Origin: an uncultured Erythrobacter sp.
Lineage (GTDB): Bacteria; Pseudomonadota; Alphaproteobacteria; Sphingomonadales; Sphingomonadaceae
Assembly (NCBI RefSeq): GCF_947502395.1
Contig: NZ_CANMZM010000003.1
Coordinates: 248,001 to 312,000, forward strand
DNA: 64,000 nt
Reading direction: 5' to 3'
Every line of letters begins with the position of its first letter. Position 1 is the stretch's first letter. Below, piece by piece: positions 27,427 to 34,776 of this stretch. A program made the translations under genes and the position numbers. A model generated the notes under the pieces. It had not been told where the DNA came from. It did no database searches and worked only from the letters and a program-made list of their open reading frames with translations.

Positions 27427-28388
27427 TTATCGGTGTCCTTCGTGTCTCGCAGAACGCGGGTTCTGAACCATTCGCTGGCTATTCGGGTGTTGTTACCTTC
27501 ATACCAGCGCGGGGCGGACACGCCCATTTGCCATGCGACTTGCTCTGTCAAGGTGCCCTGCGCTGATGGTGTGTCATAGGTCGCGGCATAGCGGGCGAAG
27601 GGGTCGTCGTAAGCCTCATCATTGGTAATGATGGTCCAGCCTTTAGTCTCCAACGCTCTCACCAAATCACCGATGAAGAGCGCAGCAAGATCCGTTTCAT
27701 GGAGCAGCATTACGTGTGCGGGAGACCGGCCAATCGCCTCGCGCGCAATCGCGTCATAGGCCTCTGCCGCATCCACATGCACCTCGATGTAAAGCTCGCG
27801 CAGGGCCGCCAGGTTTATCTGCGCATTTGCACGTTCCGCCTCAGCAACCGCGTTCTCGTAAAACCAATCGGAGGCATCGACCGTGGCGTAGGCGTTGATG
27901 AGCCCCCGCTCAGCCAATGCGACCCTCAAAGCATCGCGTTTTTGAGCGTCACGGCGTCCTTCGTCGAGGAAGGGAAATCGGAACCATGGGCGTAGCCCGT
28001 CGCGGCCCTCAAGCCACTCAGCAGCGGCATCAAGATCGGCGAGAAAGTCCTCAACAGAAGTGTTAGAAAGGCCCGGGTGGGTGTTGGTATGATTGGCGAT
28101 CACGTGCCCTGCCGCAACATAGGCAGCGATGCGTTTTTCGGCTCCGGGACGTTTTGCAATAAGACCCGGATTAAGGAAGAATGCGGCTTGCTCTACGCGG
28201 GCTTTGCGCAGACCCTCGATGATAAGCAGCGTGCGCTCGTCTGAGGTGAAGTAAGCGCCTTCTCGGCGCGGCACATCATCGAAACTTAAGGCGATTCGCT
28301 TAATCGGTTGGGCAGTATCCTCAGGTTTTGCTGAGACGCTCAGCGATGCAAAAGCGAGAGAGAGGGCAATAACTAAAAGCCTGATCAT
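27423..28388 (-). CDS. Polysaccharide deacetylase-family protein (exported)
   Basis: A 321-residue NodB-type deacetylase with a signal peptide (residues 1-20, SVSA). The metal site is visible as the Asp pair in ALSFDDVP and the HxxxH in VIANHTNTH; RFPFLDEG carries the conserved Arg and the C-terminal MLLHETD the last motif. It would remove acetyl groups from a surface or wall sugar, or an amide in the case of related hydrolases. It lies 25 bases downstream of mmsA and is coupled to the RidA-like gene. Confidence 0.88.
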   Translation of the reverse strand: MIRLLVIALSLAFASLSVSAKPEDTAQPIKRIALSFDDVPRREGAYFTSDERTLLIIEGLRKARVEQAAFFLNPGLIAKRPGAEKRIAAYVAAGHVIANHTNTHPGLSNTSVEDFLADLDAAAEWLEGRDGLRPWFRFPFLDEGRRDAQKRDALRVALAERGLINAYATVDASDWFYENAVAEAERANAQINLAALRELYIEVHVDAAEAYDAIAREAIGRSPAHVMLLHETDLAALFIGDLVRALETKGWTIITNDEAYDDPFARYAATYDTPSAQGTLTEQVAWQMGVSAPRWYEGNNTRIASEWFRTRVLRDTKDTDK

Positions 28389-28413
28389 CGCCTTACTCTC
28401 CCACCACACTTGT

Positions 28414-29907
28414 TCACCCCATCGTCGGAATTACAAACGCGTTCCCCTGATCGGCGCTCCCATCGGGCCAGCGTTGGGTGATCTTCTTCTTCTTGGTCCA
28501 GAAGGCAAGACCCTCAGTGCCGTATTGGTCAATGTCGCCAAAGCCGGAACGCTTCCAACCGCCAAACGAGTGATACGCGACTGGTACTGGGATAGGTACA
28601 TTTACGCCGACCATGCCGACTTGAACACGAGAGGCAAATTCGCGCGCGGCGTGGCCGTTGCGGGTGAAGATCGCGACGCCGTTTCCGTATTGGTGCTCGG
28701 ATGGCAGGCGCACGGCTTCTTCAAAATCCTTGGCGCGCACAATCTGGAGTACGGGGCCGAAGATCTCCTCCTTGTAGGAGGTCATCTCAGAGGTCACACG
28801 GTCAATCAACGTGGGGCCTACGAAGAAGCCTTTTTCATGGCCCTGAAGCTCAAAGCCGCGTCCGTCGATAACGATCTCGCCGCCTTCTTCCTCGGCCGTG
28901 GTAATCCACTGCTCAATGCGTGCCTTGTGTTCGGGTGTTACCACCGGGCCGTAATGCGCATCGGGATCGGTTGAGACACCAACGCGAAGGGCGTGGATCG
29001 CTGGGATGAGCTTTTCTTTGAGGCGTTCAGCCGTGTCATCGCCCACTGGGACAACCACCGGGAGCGCCATACAGCGCTCGCCTGCCGAACCAAAAGCTGC
29101 ACCGGCCAAATCGTTCACAACCTGATCAAGGTCTGCATCGGGCATCACCACACCATGGTTCTTGGCACCACCAAAGGCCTGAACACGCTTTCCGTTTTCG
29201 GCCCCGCGGTGATAGATGTAGTGCGCAATATCGGAAGAGCCGACAAAGCTGATCGCAGGAATGTCCGGGTGATCGAGTATCGCATCGACCATTTCCTTGT
29301 CGCCGTGGACCACTTGAAGGAGGCCTTCAGGTGCGCCCGCCTCAACAAACAGTTCTGCAAGACGCACTGGCACCGATGGATCGCGCTCAGACGGCTTCAG
29401 GATGAAAGCATTGCCCGCCGCGCACGCCATGCCGAACATCCACATCGGGATCATCGCAGGGAAGTTAAACGGGGTGATGCCCGCGCCAATGCCCAGCGGC
29501 TGACGCATGGAGATCACATCAATGCCGGGACCCGCGCTTGGAGTGTATTCACCTTTGAGTACCTGCGGGATGCCGCAGGCATATTCGATCACCTCAAGCC
29601 CGCGCTGAACATCGCCCATAGCATCGGGCACCGTCTTGCCGTGTTCACTCGAAAGAAGCTCAGCGAGGGATTGCATGTTCGCCTCGATCAGTTCTTTGAA
29701 CTTGAACATCACGCGGGCACGTTTTTGCGGGTTGGTTGCAGCCCATTCGGGTTGCACGCGCTTGGCGGTCTCAACCGCCGTATCGAGCAAGTCACGGCCA
29801 GCAAGCGCGACTTCGGCCTGCACTTCGCCGGTCGAAGGGTTCCAAATTTGGTGCTTGCGAGTAGCGGCTGGACTGTTGCCGACAATAAAATGGTCAACCT
29901 GACGCAT
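28414..29907 (-). CDS. mmsA: Methylmalonate-semialdehyde dehydrogenase (acylating)
   Basis: CoA-acylating aldehyde dehydrogenase of 497 residues that converts methylmalonate semialdehyde to propionyl-CoA and CO2 (valine catabolism). Visible are the NAD-binding PFNFPAMIPMWMF region, FVGSSDIAHYIYHRG and the active-site cysteine in GSAGERCMALPVVVPVG. The start MRQVDHFIVG has an AGGAGAG box upstream; the frame is open for another 62 codons but that part is unlike the family. It completes the valine pathway begun by the operon at 19290-24284. Confidence 0.95.
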   Translation of the reverse strand: MRQVDHFIVGNSPAATRKHQIWNPSTGEVQAEVALAGRDLLDTAVETAKRVQPEWAATNPQKRARVMFKFKELIEANMQSLAELLSSEHGKTVPDAMGDVQRGLEVIEYACGIPQVLKGEYTPSAGPGIDVISMRQPLGIGAGITPFNFPAMIPMWMFGMACAAGNAFILKPSERDPSVPVRLAELFVEAGAPEGLLQVVHGDKEMVDAILDHPDIPAISFVGSSDIAHYIYHRGAENGKRVQAFGGAKNHGVVMPDADLDQVVNDLAGAAFGSAGERCMALPVVVPVGDDTAERLKEKLIPAIHALRVGVSTDPDAHYGPVVTPEHKARIEQWITTAEEEGGEIVIDGRGFELQGHEKGFFVGPTLIDRVTSEMTSYKEEIFGPVLQIVRAKDFEEAVRLPSEHQYGNGVAIFTRNGHAAREFASRVQVGMVGVNVPIPVPVAYHSFGGWKRSGFGDIDQYGTEGLAFWTKKKKITQRWPDGSADQGNAFVIPTMG

Positions 29908-30184
29908 GGGAATCTCTCCTGTCCTTTGATCATTGCAATGACGAGACGGACGGCAATGTGCAAGGCGGACAGTGCGTTCTTTGTTTCGGTGTTCCGGTTG
30001 GTCATTCTTGTGAAAAGATATTGCTCTCAATCGGCTTGCAAAGTTCGGTTTGGAACTTTCGCAAATTGGCTTGGGCGTGCTTGACGGGTTCAATCGGATA
30101 ATTGATTGCTACTTTGATGGCTTGCCAATCCTGGCAGAGGCTGCGGAGTAATGCCTTATCCACCCGCTCCAATCCGATGCGCCG

Positions 30185-31432
30185 CTGATCGTCTACACTG
30201 ACATCAAGAGCCCCTATGGCTTTGTCGCGATTGAGCCGACATTGGCCTTGGAACGCGAGCTGGGCGTTCAATTTGATTGGCGGCCGCTCACACTTAACAT
30301 CCCGAGCTATCTTGGTTCTGCGCGCAAGTCCCAAGGTGAGATTGTCGCCTCGAAGGGCCGCAGCGAGCGTACATGGAAGGCGATCAAATATTCATACATG
30401 GACGCGCGCCGCTATGCCGAGCGCCAGGGACATATCTTGCGCGGGACAGAGAAGATCTGGGATTCGGTGCTCCTCAATGTGGCGATGATGTGGGTGTGCG
30501 CAACGGCTCGCGAGCGACTGCCAGAGTTTCTTACCTATGTGTTCCCGCTCTTCTGGAACCGCGATTTGGATATTGAGGATTTGGCCGTGGTTGAGGCGTG
30601 CCTAGAGGCTTGCGGCGTTTCGTCTGCTGGGTTCGCGAATTATGCGAGTGGCGACGGTGAGTGCCGTGCCCAGCACGATGCCCTGCAGCCGCAACTTCAT
30701 GAACACGGCATCTATGGCGTTCCCACCTATGTGCTGGGTGGCGAGCCCCTGCATGGGCGCGAGCATCTCCCCCTGATCCGCTGGGCGCTGTCCGGGCGAG
30801 AGGGCCCCGCGCCCGATATTGCCTATGAGACCGCTCCATCCAATACAGAACGCGAGCACACTAGGGTCAAGCTCGATGTCTACGTCGATTTCAAATGCGC
30901 TGGGTCCTTCCTTGCGCTTGAGCCGACCCTTGCATTGGTGGCGCGAACGGGGACGGAGATCGCATGGCATCCGTTCTCGACGGCAGAGCGGGATATGCCA
31001 GTCGAAGGCGCGGACTTAGAGGTGATTGCAAGCCACCACGCGACGCGAGAAGTCTCCAAGCGAGCGATTCACCGGAAGTATGCAGCTTCGCGGGATGTCG
31101 ACCTTCACTTTCCAGTCAGGACTGGTTCTGCCGACTTGGCGCTGGGCGCTTTGACAGAGATCAACGGCAACCCGCTCCTCTTCATCCGCGCCTGCTTCGC
31201 CGCCTATTGGGAGAGGCATGAAGACCTCGACGACCCGGAAGTGGTGCGAGAGCTGCTTGCGGCAAGCGGGGTGGGGCGCTCAGGTGACCTCGGCACGGCC
31301 CGCGAACGCTTCGAGGAAGCGCAGAGCAGAGCGGAGGAGGCGGGCATTGTCGATGCACCGGGCTATCGGATCGCAGACCAGATTTTCATCGGGCGCCAAC
31401 ATCTGCCTTGGATTGAAGAGCTCATGCGCTAG
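30185..31432 (+). CDS. Tandem DsbA/HCCA-isomerase-like thioredoxin-fold protein with irregular 5' end
   Basis: Two similar thioredoxin-like domains follow one another: the first begins LIVYTDIKSPYGF...EPTLALERELG, the second, about 215 residues later, LDVYVDFKCAGSF...EPTLALVARTG. Each ends with a GVPTYVLGG- or APGYRIADQ-type cis-proline loop and a helix as in 2-hydroxychromene-2-carboxylate isomerase/DsbA relatives; SPYG and KCAG stand where DsbA has CxxC. The conserved N-terminal strand starts around 30179, but between the in-frame stop at 30149 and there no ATG, GTG or TTG exists; the first usable codons are CTG at 30185 or TTG at 30242, the latter deleting the first strand. An ATG at 30151 lies in another frame. 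A frameshift or a non-standard start is likely. Confidence 0.7.
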   Translation: MIVYTDIKSPYGFVAIEPTLALERELGVQFDWRPLTLNIPSYLGSARKSQGEIVASKGRSERTWKAIKYSYMDARRYAERQGHILRGTEKIWDSVLLNVAMMWVCATARERLPEFLTYVFPLFWNRDLDIEDLAVVEACLEACGVSSAGFANYASGDGECRAQHDALQPQLHEHGIYGVPTYVLGGEPLHGREHLPLIRWALSGREGPAPDIAYETAPSNTEREHTRVKLDVYVDFKCAGSFLALEPTLALVARTGTEIAWHPFSTAERDMPVEGADLEVIASHHATREVSKRAIHRKYAASRDVDLHFPVRTGSADLALGALTEINGNPLLFIRACFAAYWERHEDLDDPEVVRELLAASGVGRSGDLGTARERFEEAQSRAEEAGIVDAPGYRIADQIFIGRQHLPWIEELMR

Positions 31433-31437
31433 AGTTT

Positions 31438-31460
31438 GACCGCCTGTTGAGGCGGTTTTC
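31438..31460 (+). terminator. Rho-independent terminator
   Basis: ACCGCC TGTTGA GGCGGT followed by TTTTCC, 6 bases after the stop of the tandem thioredoxin-fold gene. It lies in the 190-base space between this gene and the convergent YeeE-type gene. Confidence 0.8.
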
Positions 31461-31622
31461 CTACTCGAACGGTGGTTGCTAGGTCTGGAAAATGACCAAT
31501 CTTTCCTCTTCTACCTCTAATCGCTTCTTTCGATCAAAGCGCGCACTACTAATCGAAGAGATTTAAAACCTTGGACAGTGTCTCAAGTGTCTCAACCGCA
31601 GATCGGAGTGGTTCGACTCAAT

Positions 31623-32777
31623 TCATTTTTCTACCATAACAAAGCCGCGCCCGGTTCTTATTTTCAACGCCAATGCGCTCCCTGCCAAAGCCGCCAACAT
31701 CCATACCAACCCATGGAGACTGCCCGAAATCATCCCTCCCAGAAATCCGCCGATATTGCAGCCATAGGCAATCCTTGCGCCATATCCCATCAGGAGCCCG
31801 CCAAGGACAGCCGTGCCCACATCGCTCCATGACAGGCGCAAAGTCGGGGCAAACCGCCCGGCTAGATTGGCCGCCAGCATTGCCCCGCCGATAACTCCGA
31901 AGTTCATCACTGAGGTGGGATCGCTAAGCACATTGCGCTCAAGCCAGCCTTGGCGGGTCTGCCAGAAAGGCCAGTTGGCAATGTCGAGCCCTGCTGCGGT
32001 GCCGATCTTTGCGCCCCACAGAGTGAAGGCGCTGGTGATTCCCCAAGGCCTGCCGAGCAGCGCCAGGGTGGCAATGCTAACCATGCCAAGTGCCAAGGCT
32101 CCGGCCAATAGCGACCAGGGTCCGGTTAACAGCGAGCCGGTCTCGCGTGTGGGCTCAATCTTGCCAAACAAAGCCTTCTCGCGCTTGATCGAAAGGACAG
32201 CAATTACGCCAAGGATAGCAAACAGGATGAACAGCCCGCCCAGCGCGCCGGCCTCCTCAATCAAACCCACGCGAGGCCCGGATGGAAGCGCACGCCACCA
32301 AGGGACATGCAGGGTTGCAAAGATAGAGCCAGCGACAAAGGCGCTCAATGTGACCACCATCCGTGTGCTCCCGCCGCCAACGGTGAATAGCGTGCCTGAG
32401 CCACAGCCGCCTGCGAACATCATCCCGAAGCCAAAAGTGAAGGCTCCCGCGAACACGCCAATGCTCACCGGTGCCACCGATCCTCTTGCGCTCACACCGA
32501 AGCCCTCCCCGTATGCGATGAGGGGAAAGCTGATGAGGCTGACAAGACCGATCAGCACCAGCTGCATGCGAAGCCCGCCACCGCGTCCCGCAGACAGGAA
32601 GTTGCGCCAATGGGCGGTGAAGCCGAAGGCTGCGTGGTACAAAGCAAATCCTGCGAAAAGCCCAATGCAGGTGGCGAGGGTGAGGGTCAGTCCCGAGGCG
32701 CTCCAAACCGAGATAAGCAGGCCTACAAGCCCGGCAAGGACCAGCGTGAGAGGCACAATCTTTGGGATCTGCGGCAC
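31623..32777 (-). CDS. YeeE/YedE-family (TsuA-like) sulfur compound transporter
   Basis: A 384-residue membrane protein with about ten hydrophobic segments in two repeats. The conserved cysteine motifs of the YeeE/YedE family are present as FAGGCGSGTLF in the first half and AYGCNIGGFLGG in the second; in the thiosulfate transporter TsuA such cysteines relay thiosulfate through the membrane. It lies 12 bases downstream of a rhodanese lipoprotein gene, which supports a sulfane-sulfur/thiosulfate role. Confidence 0.9.
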   Translation of the reverse strand: MPQIPKIVPLTLVLAGLVGLLISVWSASGLTLTLATCIGLFAGFALYHAAFGFTAHWRNFLSAGRGGGLRMQLVLIGLVSLISFPLIAYGEGFGVSARGSVAPVSIGVFAGAFTFGFGMMFAGGCGSGTLFTVGGGSTRMVVTLSAFVAGSIFATLHVPWWRALPSGPRVGLIEEAGALGGLFILFAILGVIAVLSIKREKALFGKIEPTRETGSLLTGPWSLLAGALALGMVSIATLALLGRPWGITSAFTLWGAKIGTAAGLDIANWPFWQTRQGWLERNVLSDPTSVMNFGVIGGAMLAANLAGRFAPTLRLSWSDVGTAVLGGLLMGYGARIAYGCNIGGFLGGMISGSLHGLVWMLAALAGSALALKIRTGRGFVMVEK

Positions 32778-32789
32778 AGCGTCTGGCCT

Positions 32790-33245
32790 CTACTTGGCCT
32801 CGCCTGCCGCGGTCCATGCATCAAAACCCTCATTCATATGGGCGATGCTCTCAAAGCCTTGTTCCTTCATGATTTCCAGTGCTTTGGCACTGCGCGCGCC
32901 CGATTTGCAGTGGAGCACATATGTCGTGTCTTTGCCGAGTTCAGCGAGGTTCGCGGCGAAGTCTTCGCTCAGGAAGTCGAGATTGACGGCGTCTTCGATA
33001 TGACCCGCTGCAAACTCCTCTGGCGTACGGACATCGAGCACCACAATCCCCGCCTCACCGGACAGAAGAGCGCTCGCTTCCGCGATACTCACATCACGGG
33101 TGCCACTGGTCACGGACGCGATACTTTGGGGAGCAGGCTCTGCGACACTTTGCTCCGTCTCGGCTTTGGGTCCTTCGCCGCAGGCGGCAAGTGTGAGGCT
33201 CAATCCAAGCCCCAAGGAGAGTGCAGTGCGCGTTAGTGGCTTCAT
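32790..33245 (-). CDS. Rhodanese-domain lipoprotein
   Basis: A 151-residue protein with a lipoprotein signal (TLAAC, lipidated Cys22), a short linker and a single rhodanese domain (about residues 50-150). The catalytic cysteine sits in VLHCKSGARSAKA, and DVRTPEEFAAGHIEDAVNLD is the classic entry motif. The start at 33245 (MKPLTR) is preferred over an ATG three codons upstream because it leaves a normal signal peptide. Its periplasmic-side placement beside a YeeE transporter suggests that it hands sulfane sulfur to, or receives it from, the transporter. Confidence 0.9.
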   Translation of the reverse strand: MKPLTRTALSLGLGLSLTLAACGEGPKAETEQSVAEPAPQSIASVTSGTRDVSIAEASALLSGEAGIVVLDVRTPEEFAAGHIEDAVNLDFLSEDFAANLAELGKDTTYVLHCKSGARSAKALEIMKEQGFESIAHMNEGFDAWTAAGEAK

Positions 33246-33389
33246 CTCTGGCATCCTTCAAGGTAAAGAAAGCGCAAGGCCTAGAGGAATTTGCAGGATC
33301 ACCCAAGCACAAGCGGAGTTGACCAATGCGACCCTTTGGTAGAAACCGCGCCTCCAAACTCAGCGCGGTTTGAACGGCCGCAAAGATGC

Positions 33390-33463
33390 GCGGGTGTAGC
33401 TCAATGGTAGAGCAGCAGCTTCCCAAGCTGACGACGAGGGTTCGATTCCCTTCACCCGCTCCA
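33390..33463 (+). tRNA. tRNA-Gly (anticodon CCC)
   Basis: A 74-base cloverleaf with encoded CCA. The acceptor arms GCGGGTG and CACCCGC pair; the D arm is GCTC..GAGC; the anticodon loop TTCCCAA gives CCC; the T arm contains GGTTCGATTCC. The sequence is close to bacterial glyU-type tRNAs that read GGG. One G-A mismatch closes the anticodon stem. The gene lies alone between the rhodanese gene (minus) and argE (plus). Confidence 0.95.
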
Positions 33464-33482
33464 AGCTATGCGTTAGGTGAGC

Positions 33483-34637
33483 ATGATGACTGATATGACT
33501 CGCGCTCGCGCTATCCTCGATCAACTGATCGCTTTCGATACCACCTCGCGTAACAGCAATCTGGCGCTGATCGAGTGGGTGGAAAGCTACCTCGCCGAAT
33601 ATGGCGTTGCAGCGCGCCGGGTGAGCAATGAGGAGGGCAATAAGTCCAATCTCTTTGCGACTGTTGGGCCCGAGGTTGAAGGCGGTGTGATCCTGTCAGG
33701 TCACACTGATGTCGTGCCGGTCGATAATCAGGATTGGTCGAGCGATCCTTGGGTAACGCGCGAAGAGGCAGGCAAGCTCTATGGCCGGGGCACTTCGGAT
33801 ATGAAGAGCTTTATTGCGCTGGCTCTCGCTTGGGTGCCCGAGTTTGTGAAGGGTTCCAAGCCGGTCCACTTGGCAATCAGCTATGATGAAGAAGTCGGGT
33901 GCCTGGGGGCGCCAGCAATGATCGAGCAAATGCGCACAGCTGTACCCAGACCGCGCCTTGCGCTGGTGGGCGAGCCGACGTCGATGCGGCTTGTCACTGG
34001 TCACAAAGGGATCAGCGTGTACCGCGTCGAGGTGGACGGGGCAGAGGCGCACTCGAGCCTCGTCAATCACGGCATCTCGGCCAATGAGCATGCTGTCGAT
34101 CTGATGCATTCGCTGGTTGAGCTGTCACGCGAGCTCAAGGCCAAGGCCGATCCCGACAATGGCTTTGACCCGCCTTACCCCACGCTCACCATTGGCGTGA
34201 TGCAAGGCGGCGAGGCTGCCAATATCCTCGCGGGCCATGCTGAGTTCCAATTTGACCTTCGTTGTCCGCCTGGCTTTGTCGCGGACGAATTGCTTGCACC
34301 TTTCAAGGCCCATTGCGAGGCGTTGGACAAAGAAATGCAAGCGCGCTTTCCTCAAGCGGGAGTGCGCTTTCACAAGGTCGCCGATGCGCCGCCTTTGGGC
34401 GACGAGGGGAGCGAAGACGCAATGGCCTTTGTGCGGAAGCTAACCGGTGAAAACTCTCCTGCTGCCAAAGTCGCCTATGCCGCCGAGGCCGGGCAGTTCC
34501 AGCAAGGCGGCTTTCCCACGGTCATCTGCGGGCCCGGCTCGATCGAGCAAGCGCATCAGCCCGATGAGTGGATCGCCATCGACCAGTTGGAGCAAGGATG
34601 CCGCTTTATGGAGCGGCTTGTCGAGGAGCTCGCCTAG
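33483..34637 (+). CDS. argE: Acetylornithine deacetylase
   Basis: M20-family zinc amidohydrolase (about 384 residues) releasing ornithine from N-acetylornithine in arginine synthesis. Metal-binding and catalytic motifs are SGHTDVVPVD, YGRGTSDMKSF, DEEVGCLGA and LVGEPTSM. An AGGTGA box precedes a GTG and two ATG codons (33483, 33486), so the exact start is uncertain by one or two codons. Related M20 enzymes (succinyl-diaminopimelate desuccinylase) are excluded mainly by the LVGEPTSM and HKG motifs typical of ArgE. It starts 19 bases after the tRNA. Confidence 0.9.
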   Translation: MMTDMTRARAILDQLIAFDTTSRNSNLALIEWVESYLAEYGVAARRVSNEEGNKSNLFATVGPEVEGGVILSGHTDVVPVDNQDWSSDPWVTREEAGKLYGRGTSDMKSFIALALAWVPEFVKGSKPVHLAISYDEEVGCLGAPAMIEQMRTAVPRPRLALVGEPTSMRLVTGHKGISVYRVEVDGAEAHSSLVNHGISANEHAVDLMHSLVELSRELKAKADPDNGFDPPYPTLTIGVMQGGEAANILAGHAEFQFDLRCPPGFVADELLAPFKAHCEALDKEMQARFPQAGVRFHKVADAPPLGDEGSEDAMAFVRKLTGENSPAAKVAYAAEAGQFQQGGFPTVICGPGSIEQAHQPDEWIAIDQLEQGCRFMERLVEELA

Positions 34638-34776
34638 CAGAAATCGCAAGTCGTCTATCGCATGCAATAGGTCGTTCATCGAAACCCGGCTCTTGCAATT
34701 GCGGCGGATTGGTGATCCCTGTAACCGCCTTCGCCATTGCCTGACTTCAATCAATCGAAAACCAGAGGAAACTGCC

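Noticed and set aside
28993..30084. 363-codon open frame on the plus strand opposite mmsA
   Set aside because: It lies entirely antisense to a full-length mmsA with all catalytic motifs and has the Arg/His-rich composition of a shadow frame.
33390..33463. tRNA-Gly gene as an integration (att) site
   Set aside because: No duplicated 3' tRNA end or integrase gene is visible on either side within the window.
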